Shown: positions 1 to 6,321 of the stretch, one piece after another
Layout of the letters: the number at the start of each line of letters is the position of its first letter
Numbering within the stretch: position 1 is the first letter of the stretch
Assembly (NCBI GenBank): GCA_022706865.1
Contig: JAKJBT010000060.1
Location: 1 to 10,222, forward strand
DNA length: 10,222 nucleotides
Source: Bacillota bacterium
Lineage (GTDB): Bacteria > Bacillota_A > Clostridia > Lutisporales > Lutisporaceae
Reading direction: 5' to 3'
Position numbers and translations under genes: made by a program
The notes under the pieces: model-generated
The model's database searches: none
The model's input: the letters and a program-made list of their open reading frames with translations, nothing else
Told to the model about the DNA's origin: nothing

Positions 1-1384
1 AATGAGGCCCGATTATCTGAAGGCCGACGGGCAGTCCGTCACGGCTTATGCCGCAAGGCATGGAAAGGGCCGGAAGGCCCGCCAGGTTTATATTAACTGT
101 ATATATGTCGGATAAATACATTTCCAGGGGATTGCCGGCTTTTTCCCCGATTTTGAAAGGCAGTACTGGAGAAGCGGGGCTTAATAGTATGTCATAGCTT
201 TCAAAAGCTTTAGCAAATTGTTCCCTTATCCTTGCGCGGAGCTTCTGTGCCCTGCTGTAGTAAGCATCATAATATCCGGAGGACAGGACAAAGGTGCCCA
301 GCATTATTCTTCTTTTTACCTCTTCCCCGAATCCTTCGCTCCTGCTTTTTTCCACCAACTCTTCAAAGCTGTTGAAATCCTCTGTCCTGTATCCGTATCT
401 CAGGCCGTCAAATCTCCCCAGGTTTGAGCTTGCTTCCGCCGAAGAAATTATATAATATGCTGAGAGCCCTTCTTCCGTTTTCGGAAGGGAAATATCCTCC
501 ACAACAGCACCCATTGCCTCGAATTTTTGCATACATGCTTTGACGGAGAAGGCAATTTCCTCATCCAGGCCGGAGTGGAAGAACTCGGCAGGAACGCCTA
601 TTCTCATTCCTTTGACGCCCTTTTCGATTGTGCTGATGTAATCTTCCGTAACGGGATGCCTGACAGAGGTGCTGTCCTTCTTGTCTTCTCCCTGAATGGC
701 TTCAAGGGCCAAAGCGCTGTCCTTTATATTGTTTGCAAGGGGGCCGATCTGATCCAGGGACGAGCCGAAGGCAATGAGCCCGAATCTTGAAATCAGCCCG
801 TAGGTAGGCTTCAAGCCGACCACGCCGCAAAAGGCTGCAGGCTGTCTTATAGACCCTCCGGTGTCGGAGCCCAGGGCAAGGGCAGCCATTCCGGCTGACA
901 CAACTGCCGCGGAGCCTCCGGAAGAACCGCCGGGGACTCTTTCCCTGTCCCAGGGGTTCTTAGTCTTTTTAAAAGCCGAGTTTTCGGTGGAAGAGCCCAT
1001 GGCAAACTCATCCATGTTTGTTTTGCCGATTATTACGGCATCGGCTTCCTTCAGCTTTTTTACAACCGTGGCATCATAAGGGGGGATGAAATCCTGAAGC
1101 ATCCTTGAAGCGCAGGTGGTTCTTATGCCGTCGGTGCATATGTTATCCTTCAGGGCGACGGGAACCCCCGCAAGCTTTCCCACCGGTTCTCCAGCTTTTA
1201 TTTTTTCGTCTATCTGCCTTGCTTTAGCCAGGGCTTCTTCCCGGCAAAGGGTCAAAAAACCGTCAATCAACGGTTCCTTCTCACAGATTCTTTCAAAAAA
1301 TGCAGTCACCGCATCTGTTGCAGAAAACTGCTTCTCCGTTATTCCTTTTCGGATTTCCATTGCAGTCATTTCATGTATGTTCAA
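1..1384 (-). CDS. gatA: Aspartyl/glutamyl-tRNA(Asn/Gln) amidotransferase subunit A (3' end cut by window edge)
   Basis: GatA is the glutaminase subunit of the cytoplasmic GatCAB complex. It releases ammonia from glutamine so that Glu-tRNA(Gln) and Asp-tRNA(Asn) can be amidated. I translated the minus strand through 461 uninterrupted codons. The amidase-signature triad is visible: Lys79 in GVPVALKDN, the cis-Ser at about 154 in PGGSSGGSAA, and Ser178 in LGSDTGGSIRQ. These positions match the numbering of characterised GatA proteins (e.g. Staphylococcus aureus K79/S154/S178), which supports the TTG start at 1384. An AGGTGG lies 8 nt upstream of that TTG. A GTG at 1396, directly after the gatC stop, is an in-frame alternative but overlaps the AGGTGG. 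The frame runs off the left edge after the conserved LQIIGP motif; family length is about 485 residues, so roughly 20-25 are missing. gatB is probably the next gene outside the window. The gene lies 12 nt after gatC in an operon. Confidence 0.97.
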   Translation of the reverse strand, partial: MNIHEMTAMEIRKGITEKQFSATDAVTAFFERICEKEPLIDGFLTLCREEALAKARQIDEKIKAGEPVGKLAGVPVALKDNICTDGIRTTCASRMLQDFIPPYDATVVKKLKEADAVIIGKTNMDEFAMGSSTENSAFKKTKNPWDRERVPGGSSGGSAAVVSAGMAALALGSDTGGSIRQPAAFCGVVGLKPTYGLISRFGLIAFGSSLDQIGPLANNIKDSALALEAIQGEDKKDSTSVRHPVTEDYISTIEKGVKGMRIGVPAEFFHSGLDEEIAFSVKACMQKFEAMGAVVEDISLPKTEEGLSAYYIISSAEASSNLGRFDGLRYGYRTEDFNSFEELVEKSRSEGFGEEVKRRIMLGTFVLSSGYYDAYYSRAQKLRARIREQFAKAFESYDILLSPASPVLPFKIGEKAGNPLEMYLSDIYTVNINLAGLPALSMPCGISRDGLPVGLQIIGPH

Positions 1385-1396
1385 CCCGCTCGCCAC

Positions 1397-1684
1397 CTAT
1401 TCTATAATTTTAGGCACACTGATATAGGAATCCCTCATGGATTTGGCATTCAGAAAAAGTTTTTCCTTATCCTCAAAAACTGAGATTTCATCTTTCCTGA
1501 GAACCGTACCCCCATTCCGGTCCGGCGGATCCGGCAGGGCATCCTTTAAATCAAGCCTGTCAATGGATTCGAAATATGTCAGTATGCCTTCAAATTCCCC
1601 GACCATTTTTTGTGCTTCTTCGAAGGTTATGTTCAGTTTGGAAAGCTTCGCAATATATCTTACATCTTCAACCGATATTTTCAC
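1397..1684 (-). CDS. gatC: Aspartyl/glutamyl-tRNA(Asn/Gln) amidotransferase subunit C
   Basis: GatC is the small subunit that wraps around and stabilises GatA in the GatCAB complex. The protein of about 95 residues begins MKISVEDVRYIAKLSKLNIT, the typical GatC N-terminus (hydroxy residue, acidic pair, then IAxLxxL). It continues through an amphipathic helix (FEEAQKMVGEFEGILTYFE) and a flexible D/P-rich segment (LPDPPDRNGGTVLRKDE) to the C-terminal VPKIIE, which is the usual ending. I chose the GTG at 1684 because an AAGGAG sits 8 nt upstream. A GTG three codons earlier (1693) overlaps that ribosome binding site, so it is unlikely. gatA follows after 12 nt, with its ribosome binding site close to the gatC stop, which suggests translational coupling. 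No clear promoter was found; a lone TATACT about 24 nt before the ribosome binding site lacks a convincing -35. Confidence 0.96.
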   Translation of the reverse strand: MKISVEDVRYIAKLSKLNITFEEAQKMVGEFEGILTYFESIDRLDLKDALPDPPDRNGGTVLRKDEISVFEDKEKLFLNAKSMRDSYISVPKIIE

Positions 1685-1692
1685 TTCAATCA

Positions 1693-1698
1693 CTCCTT
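1693..1698 (-). promoter_or_regulatory. Ribosome binding site that decides the gatC start
   Basis: On the minus strand AAGGAG is read here, followed 8 nt later by the GTG at 1684. It overlaps the first base of an upstream in-frame GTG (1693), so the downstream GTG is the better start. Confidence 0.8.
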
Positions 1699-1799
1699 AA
1701 GGCTTTAGTATAACTTCTCCGCCGAAGATTATGTTTCCTGCTTTTGCTGTTCACTCATGTCGAAGGACAAGAAAAAATTAAATATTCTGAAAATTACCA
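1699..1799. other. Short gatC upstream region without clear features
   Basis: This AT-rich stretch separates the gatC ribosome binding site from the promoter of the plus-strand RNA. I looked for a T-box or other leader structure and found none. It is where a gatCA promoter should lie, but only a lone TATACT (minus strand, about 1723-1728) with no matching -35 is visible. Confidence 0.4.
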
Positions 1800-1827
1800 T
1801 TGCATTATGGATATTTTGTGGTATAAT
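1800..1827 (+). promoter_or_regulatory. Sigma-A type promoter with extended -10, driving the structured RNA
   Basis: TTGCAT (1800-1805) and TATAAT (1822-1827) are separated by 16 nt. The -10 is preceded by TGG, giving an extended -10 (TGnTATAAT). No protein-coding frame of note follows on this strand. The predicted start site, around 1834-1836, coincides with the base of an 8-bp hairpin and leads into the closed-stem RNA described separately. Confidence 0.7.
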
Positions 1828-1833
1828 TAAATT

Positions 1834-2085
1834 AAGAAAGATGATTACATCTTTCCCACAGGCTCTAATTCAACTAATGTGTAATTTCCCTAAAGTACTG
1901 TGATCCATTTGGTTTGAGTTTTGGAATGTAGTTCACGCAGTTGGTAAAATTGGTTTAGAGTTTGTTTGGTAAGATTTTCGGTTTGAAAGGATTGAGGTAA
2001 TTAACATTTGGTAGATTCAAAGGTATTCCGTTGAATTAGAGCCTGGTTCTTGGGTGGTCTATTCGTAAGAATTAGACCACCTTTT
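1834..2085 (+). ncRNA. Probable structured small RNA (~250 nt), family not identified
   Basis: This stretch has no convincing ORF but is framed like an independent RNA gene, with an extended -10 promoter upstream and a strong intrinsic terminator at its end. The 5' end can form a hairpin, GAAAGATG/CATCTTTC (1836-1843 with 1848-1855). The main body is closed by a perfect 16-bp stem: CAGGCTCTAATTCAAC (1859-1874) pairs with 2030-2045. Inside it, AATGT (1876-1880) can pair with ACATT (2004-2008) and AATT (1883-1886) with AATT (1999-2002). TTTGAGTT (1913-1920) can pair with GATTCAAA (2014-2021), and GGAAT (1923-1927) with ATTCC (2025-2029); these last two cannot all nest, which suggests a pseudoknot. 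Several TTGGT motifs recur (about 1909, 1941, 1950, 1966, 2008). The size and closing stem recall 6S RNA, or large clostridial structured RNAs such as the raiA motif, but I could not match it to either from memory. A leader for a downstream gene is unlikely because the next gene is on the other strand. Confidence 0.68.
2053..2085 (+). terminator. Intrinsic terminator of the structured RNA
   Basis: GGTGGTCT (2053-2060) pairs with AGACCACC (2074-2081). The stem continues as ATTC/GAAT with one bulged T and is capped by a GTAA (GNRA-type) tetraloop. TTTT follows immediately at 2082-2085. On the opposite strand the hairpin is present but no T-run follows it, so it should end plus-strand transcripts far better than transcripts of the regulator gene that ends at 2089. 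Confidence 0.85.
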
Positions 2086-2088
2086 AAA

Positions 2089-5000
2089 TTATCCTTCAGG
2101 CCCCGGGCTCTTTATTGCCTCAGTCAGCCTTTTGTCAATCTTTATATCCAGCTCCTGCTCCAAATGCTTTTTAAAGCTGTAATATAATTTCACCGCTTTG
2201 CTTCTTCTCCCCTGGGACATATACAGCTTTAATAGCTCCAGGCATACATCTTCATTATATGGCTCCGCCCTCAGGGCACGTCTCAGGATTTCTTCGGCCT
2301 GCTGCAGCTTTCCGCGCTTCATATATATCAGGCCTAATTTCTGGCATGCCTCCATAAAAATGGATTTGAACCTTTCCCGTTCGTTAAGCACAAGGTCCCC
2401 GTAGTCACTGTTTTCCATCAGGTCCCCTTTATATAGTTCCATCATTCTTTCCAGGATTTCTGCCTGTTCCTGCCCCGTCGATAATTGGTCATAAAGGCGC
2501 AGGAATTCGTGTATGTCAAGCTCCAATGCATCATTCTTCCTTATTTGCAGGCCTTCCGGTGTTTCATATATGAAGGCGTTGTCTCCCGTAATCCCCGCAT
2601 TATATTTAGTCAGTATTTTTCTGAGATAATAAAGTGCGGTACGCTGAGAGGCAATTGACGATTTGTCGTCGGATTCCGGCCAGAAAATCTCTGCCAGAAG
2701 CTCTTTTGATATAGTATTGCCGCTGCACAGCAGCAGATATTCGAAAAATCCCTTAACCTTTTTGGTTTTCCATTCGGTATCGGGAATCTTTATACCGTTT
2801 ATTGAAATCTCCGGCTTTCCAAAGAGAGATGCCTTTACAAAATAAAGCTGTTCGGGATTACCAGCTTTGTATGCGGAGATAAAATTACCTACAAAAGCAT
2901 TTATTCGGCTTTCGTCCATGCTTTTTATCCTTTCACCCAGATATTTTACCGTATTGCTGTCATAAAACCTGTTCAGCAGCGCAATTGCATATTCGGGACA
3001 ATAGCCGTACCGTATACCCCGGAGGGCCATTTCAACCAGAGTGGGTATATGGATATCCCAGAACATGAAATACCTGTTAACCGACGCCAGCTCCATGGCC
3101 TGCTTAAGGTAATGGTGCCCCTGCCCGGTATCGCTGGATAAGAAATACAGTCCGGCTGCATGAAAGTATGAGCCGCAGAGCACCTGGTATCCCTTTTTTG
3201 CCTTTGCCTCTTTTATGGATTCAAGCAGAAGGTTTTCCGCCAGGGGATAATTCCCTGACTCCCGGGCAATAGCTCCCAGTATGGACAGGGAGGATTCATA
3301 GATCATCATGCCGGGGCATGACCTGCGGATCAGTTCAATATCCTTGCGGGCGTCCTCAAGAATCGGGGCAGGACTGCTGCTGCCTATGGTCCATAGACAT
3401 CGGAGCAGTCTGCAGGCTGCAGCCATTGCCGTGTTGTTTATCCTGAGGAAGTGGAAAATAGCATGATCGAGCATTTCAGCGGAAGCCGGCCCATTAAAGG
3501 CCAGGTACTGTTCATAAGCAGCAAGCCGCCTTCCGTGAGCAGACAGATAATCATAATCATATTTTTCGCCTATGGCGAGAACTTCCCCAATGTGAGAGGG
3601 CAGGAAGTCCCTTTTGTTTTTCAGTGTCAGTACGATGGATAGGAAAAGAAGTATAAACCCCTTGGAGGGCTCGATATTTTTAAAGCTGTAAAGTTCCAGC
3701 GCCGTTCTCATGCAGCGCTCCCCGTGGTCAAGCCGGCCCATGCAGTAATAGATTATACAGGAAAGAATTAAATAAAGCCATTGGCTGTCCTCGGGAAGAA
3801 GGGCATACTGTATGCTTTCGCTCTGTTCCTCCGCTGCGGCAAAGTTTTCTTCTGCAATAAACCGTACCATATCAATAATAGCCAGAGAATTTTTAAGTGA
3901 CGGGGAAACATTCTGCGGCTCTTTGGGATTGCCCTCCGCCATTTCCAGAAGCCCTTTCATGTTGTTGCCGCACATATAAATATATATAAGGACACTGGCT
4001 GCATAAAAATATATTGCAAGATTGTTATCCTGCAGTGACAGCTTCAGAACTTTTTTCAGAGTGTCCACAATTTCCGGCTGCCTGCTGTTGGGCATCAGCT
4101 GCGCCTTAAACAGCAAGAGGATCGGATTGTCCATGATCATATCCTCCGGCAGTAAATCCAGCCAATTCTTCAATTGTCCGGTTTCTCCAATCATGAATTT
4201 GTTAAAACCCGCTTTTGTCACCATGTCCATGGCGGTAGCGGAATTGCCGCATTTTGTCAGATGCTCCGCAAAGCGTCCGTATGCGGCATGTCTCATATAA
4301 TATTCGGCCGCTTTCAGATGAATTTTTGCAATATGCTCTTCAGGATAGCGGTCCTTCAGTGTATTTAACAGAAATTCACGGAATAGGGAATGGAAGCGGT
4401 ATACAACTGCCGTTCCGGGAATTCTCTGGATGAACATGCCGAATCCCATACACTGCCTTATCAATGCTGTTATATCGCTTATTTCGAGTATTTCCGATGC
4501 CTCTGCCTCAGAAAATTCCTGAAGCAGGGCAAGAAGGGCAAGGGCATTCTGGGTATCGTCGTCAACTGATTTGAGAACTTCAAGGGACATATACCGGAAC
4601 AGGGCATCTTCATGCCCCAATTTTCCCGTTTCAAAGGAAGTGCTGTCGGGGCCCTTGCTTTTGACAGCCTGGTACAAGATTATGACGCCGGCTATCCAGC
4701 CTTCGGTGCTTTTTTCAATGATGTCGGTAAGGTTCCTGTCAGCAGAGGCCTGTCCCATGCTGAACAATAAATCTTCAATTTCGGCATTGTCAAAAGAAAG
4801 ATCCCGCGAATCTATTTCCAGAATCTTTTTTTCAAGCTTCTGCTTTTCAGTAAAAACATTATGGCTTGCCCGGCTTAATATGAAAAGCGTACAGGAGGGA
4901 GGAAGGTTGTCAAGCAAATATCTTGTTATATCGCATATATCCTGGACCTGAGCCACATTCTGAAAGTCATCCAGTACGATATATGTCCGCATATGGCTGT

Positions 5001-5388
5001 GATGTGCCCACAATTCACTGCATATCACGGAAACGGCGCTGAGGGGATGGGACTGAGTATCTGAATGGCTTGCAACAGCTTCCCTTGACGCTGCAAACTC
5101 AGGAGCTTCCGATGGGAATATTGCTTCCAGGAGGTGGGTAATGAACACCGACAGGTTTTTATCCTCAGGATCCGGACGATACCAGCATACTCTGAAGGAT
5201 AAAGCCTGCTGAGCATAAAAATATGAAACCGCCAGGGAGGTTTTACCATATCCGGCCGGTGCGCATACGGTAACAGCCCTGCAAGGTTCCATATTTGTAT
5301 GAAGCCTTTTCAGACGTTCCGTCAACAGAAAGCTTTGTGACAGCTCCGGCATAATAAGCTTGCTCTTTAAAACAGGAGTGCCGTTCAT
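2089..5388 (-). CDS. Large STAND-family transcriptional regulator: MalT-like ATPase, helical repeats, OmpR-type winged helix and BTAD
   Basis: This 1099-residue protein is a predicted signal-responsive ATPase and DNA-binding activator. The N-terminus (LKSKLIMPELSQSFLLTERL) and Walker A APAGYGKTS (residues 43-51) are MalT-like. Walker B is YIVLDDFQNV (136-145), the sensor-like strand is TLFILSRAS (167-175), and the MalT-family GWIAGV motif lies near 230. Residues ~350-840 are helical and Leu/Ala-rich, consistent with a TPR-like solenoid that senses a ligand or protein. The DNA-binding part is not the LuxR helix-turn-helix of MalT. Residues ~848-950 look like an OmpR/PhoB winged helix (LFGKPEISING... 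then LLLCSGNTISKELLAEIFWP), and ~955-1095 look like a bacterial transcriptional activator domain (ELDIHEFLRLYDQL... RAEPYNEDVCLELLKLYMSQG). The start has GAGGT 7 nt upstream. The gene is divergent from the lipoprotein/SLH genes, with a perfect inverted repeat between, so control of that cluster or itself is plausible but inferred. Its trigger is unknown. No frameshift was seen. Confidence 0.92.
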   Translation of the reverse strand: MNGTPVLKSKLIMPELSQSFLLTERLKRLHTNMEPCRAVTVCAPAGYGKTSLAVSYFYAQQALSFRVCWYRPDPEDKNLSVFITHLLEAIFPSEAPEFAASREAVASHSDTQSHPLSAVSVICSELWAHHSHMRTYIVLDDFQNVAQVQDICDITRYLLDNLPPSCTLFILSRASHNVFTEKQKLEKKILEIDSRDLSFDNAEIEDLLFSMGQASADRNLTDIIEKSTEGWIAGVIILYQAVKSKGPDSTSFETGKLGHEDALFRYMSLEVLKSVDDDTQNALALLALLQEFSEAEASEILEISDITALIRQCMGFGMFIQRIPGTAVVYRFHSLFREFLLNTLKDRYPEEHIAKIHLKAAEYYMRHAAYGRFAEHLTKCGNSATAMDMVTKAGFNKFMIGETGQLKNWLDLLPEDMIMDNPILLLFKAQLMPNSRQPEIVDTLKKVLKLSLQDNNLAIYFYAASVLIYIYMCGNNMKGLLEMAEGNPKEPQNVSPSLKNSLAIIDMVRFIAEENFAAAEEQSESIQYALLPEDSQWLYLILSCIIYYCMGRLDHGERCMRTALELYSFKNIEPSKGFILLFLSIVLTLKNKRDFLPSHIGEVLAIGEKYDYDYLSAHGRRLAAYEQYLAFNGPASAEMLDHAIFHFLRINNTAMAAACRLLRCLWTIGSSSPAPILEDARKDIELIRRSCPGMMIYESSLSILGAIARESGNYPLAENLLLESIKEAKAKKGYQVLCGSYFHAAGLYFLSSDTGQGHHYLKQAMELASVNRYFMFWDIHIPTLVEMALRGIRYGYCPEYAIALLNRFYDSNTVKYLGERIKSMDESRINAFVGNFISAYKAGNPEQLYFVKASLFGKPEISINGIKIPDTEWKTKKVKGFFEYLLLCSGNTISKELLAEIFWPESDDKSSIASQRTALYYLRKILTKYNAGITGDNAFIYETPEGLQIRKNDALELDIHEFLRLYDQLSTGQEQAEILERMMELYKGDLMENSDYGDLVLNERERFKSIFMEACQKLGLIYMKRGKLQQAEEILRRALRAEPYNEDVCLELLKLYMSQGRRSKAVKLYYSFKKHLEQELDIKIDKRLTEAIKSPGPEG

Positions 5389-5451
5389 ATTATCGACCTC
5401 ATAAGCCCATTCAAATTTTGGTTTATCGGAAATTCATGAATTATTAACTTA

Positions 5452-5460
5452 ATTTTACCA
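5452..5460 (-). promoter_or_regulatory. Candidate extended -10 promoter element for the large regulator gene
   Basis: On the minus strand TGGTAAAAT is read here, an extended -10 (TGn plus TAAAAT). It would start transcription about 55-60 nt before the regulator's ATG. No good -35 is visible at the right distance. That position falls inside the inverted repeat at 5464-5500, which fits promoter control by an operator but could be coincidence in AT-rich DNA. Confidence 0.4.
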
Positions 5461-5463
5461 TAT

Positions 5464-5500
5464 AAAATCAATAAAAGAAAAGGGTTCTTTTATTGATTTT
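5464..5500. repeat. Perfect 16-bp inverted repeat in the divergent regulatory region (candidate operator)
   Basis: AAAATCAATAAAAGAA (5464-5479) is repeated as its exact reverse complement at 5485-5500, with a 5-nt spacer AAGGG. It lies between the divergently transcribed regulator and lipoprotein genes. It covers the expected -35 of the regulator's candidate promoter and sits about 27 bp upstream of the lipoprotein's candidate -35. No gene ends here, so a terminator role is not expected from gene layout, although a T-run follows on the plus strand and a terminator of a short transcript cannot be excluded. The likeliest reading is a binding site for a dimeric regulator. Confidence 0.6.
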
Positions 5501-5526
5501 TCTAGGACTCCAGGCATATTTTTGCC

Positions 5527-5582
5527 TTGACTTGCATTTTATGTTTTTTTTATGATTGTATTGTAAAATGAAATAGTATAAT
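5527..5582 (+). promoter_or_regulatory. Candidate promoter(s) for the lipoprotein/SLH gene cluster
   Basis: Two overlapping candidates read toward the lipoprotein gene. The first has TTGACT (5527-5532), an 18-nt spacer and TATGAT (5551-5556). The second has a consensus TATAAT at 5577-5582 but only a poor -35 (GATTGT at 5554-5559, 17-nt spacer). The leader to the lipoprotein ATG would be about 105-135 nt. Confidence 0.5.
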
Positions 5583-5696
5583 GCGGCACAATTACAGCAG
5601 GCAGATGAAAAACCTGATGGATGAGATGATATTAAATGAATTCAACAAGCATCTTGAGTAAACATTACAACTAAATTATTAAAGGAGGAGAAATAA

Positions 5697-6194
5697 ATGA
5701 AAAGAATACTGGCATATTTACTGGTGTGCAGCTGCTTATTGGCAGCAATACTGCCGCTTGGCGGATGCGGCATAAAGAAAAAGGCAGAACAGGCTATAAC
5801 TGAGAAAATAGTTGAGAAAGCACTCGGTGACAATGTTGACATCAAAGGCGATACAGTGACAGTCAAAGGGGAGGACGGAGAAGAACTTACCATCGGAGGC
5901 GGGAAGTGGCCGGACAATGATCTGGCAAAGAAGATTCCGGAGTTTAAAAAGGGAAAGATAGCAACCTCGGCTTTCCAGGACAATAACATCATGGTTATTA
6001 TTGATGAGGTTAAAGCCGATGATTTTGAGGCTTATCTGAAGGAGATCAAAAAAACATATACACAGGATGTTTACGAATCAAAAACCGAAGAAATGATTAT
6101 TTTCGGCGGAAATGACGGGAATCAGATTACCGTCGCCCTAAATTATATGGTCAAGGACGGAACCATGGGAATTTCAGTTCAAAAAGATGAGTAA
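5697..6194 (+). CDS. Small secreted lipoprotein, function unknown (DUF6591-like by eye)
   Basis: This 165-residue protein carries a lipoprotein signal: MKR, then a hydrophobic stretch (ILAYLLVCSCLLAAILPL), then the lipobox LGGC with the acylated Cys at residue 24. It is therefore expected on the outer face of the cell membrane. The mature protein starts with a charged helix (KKKAEQAITEKIVEKALGDN). Alternating short strands follow (VDIKGDTVTVKGEDGEELTI), then WPDNDLAKKIPEFKKGKI and a C-terminal alpha/beta part with VKADDFEAYLKEIKKTY. The 'ITEKIVEKALGDxVDI...GGxxWPxN.LAKxIPxFKKG' pattern resembles small Firmicute lipoproteins I recall as DUF6591; this assignment is from memory and unchecked. 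Function is unknown. The start is secure: AAAGGAGG sits 8 nt upstream. It is first on the plus strand after the divergent regulatory region, 127 nt before the first SLH protein, and may be co-transcribed with it. Confidence 0.9.
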   Translation: MKRILAYLLVCSCLLAAILPLGGCGIKKKAEQAITEKIVEKALGDNVDIKGDTVTVKGEDGEELTIGGGKWPDNDLAKKIPEFKKGKIATSAFQDNNIMVIIDEVKADDFEAYLKEIKKTYTQDVYESKTEEMIIFGGNDGNQITVALNYMVKDGTMGISVQKDE

Positions 6195-6216
6195 GGATGG
6201 ATCCCGGTTTTATTTA

Positions 6217-6244
6217 CAGGCGGAGAGTATATATTCCCCGCCTG
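6217..6244 (+). other. GC-rich hairpin between the lipoprotein and first SLH gene
   Basis: CAGGCGG (6217-6223) can pair with CCGCCTG (6238-6244) around a 14-nt AT-rich loop. No T-run follows, so it does not look like an intrinsic terminator. It may act as a transcript-stability or processing element between two cistrons, or be incidental. Confidence 0.35.
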
Positions 6245-6321
6245 ATTGGCCGGAAGGATAGAAATTATGATGATGCGGGTGCATTGAATTGCATGAAATA
6301 GAATTTGGGGAGGTATGTACA

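Noticed and set aside
1437..1700. Plus-strand open frame opposite gatC
   Set aside because: It is the antisense shadow of an unmistakable GatC coding sequence and its translation has no protein-like motif.
1685..1860. T-box or riboswitch leader for gatCA on the minus strand
   Set aside because: No T-box motif, anti-terminator or terminator hairpin is visible before gatC on that strand.
1841..1903. A 20-codon open frame (ATG at 1841 to TGA at 1903) at the start of the structured RNA
   Set aside because: No ribosome binding site at a workable distance, and its start lies in the loop side of the 5' hairpin. The RNA-structure explanation accounts for the bases better.
1834..2085. Firm assignment of the RNA as 6S RNA, raiA RNA or another named family
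   Set aside because: Length and the long closing stem are compatible with more than one family, and no diagnostic sequence could be confirmed without a covariance-model search.
2198..4951. Several open frames on the plus strand opposite the large regulator gene
   Set aside because: They lack good ribosome binding sites, resemble no protein I know, and lie entirely within a clearly coding gene on the other strand.
6217..6244. Hairpin after the lipoprotein gene as an intrinsic terminator
   Set aside because: The stem is only 7 bp with a 14-nt loop, and the following bases (GATTGGCC) contain no T-run.
6289..6321. ATG at 6289 as start of the first surface protein
   Set aside because: It would add 11 charged residues before the signal peptide, has no ribosome binding site, and is not matched by the paralogue. 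The GTG at 6322 has GGGGAGG 8 nt upstream.
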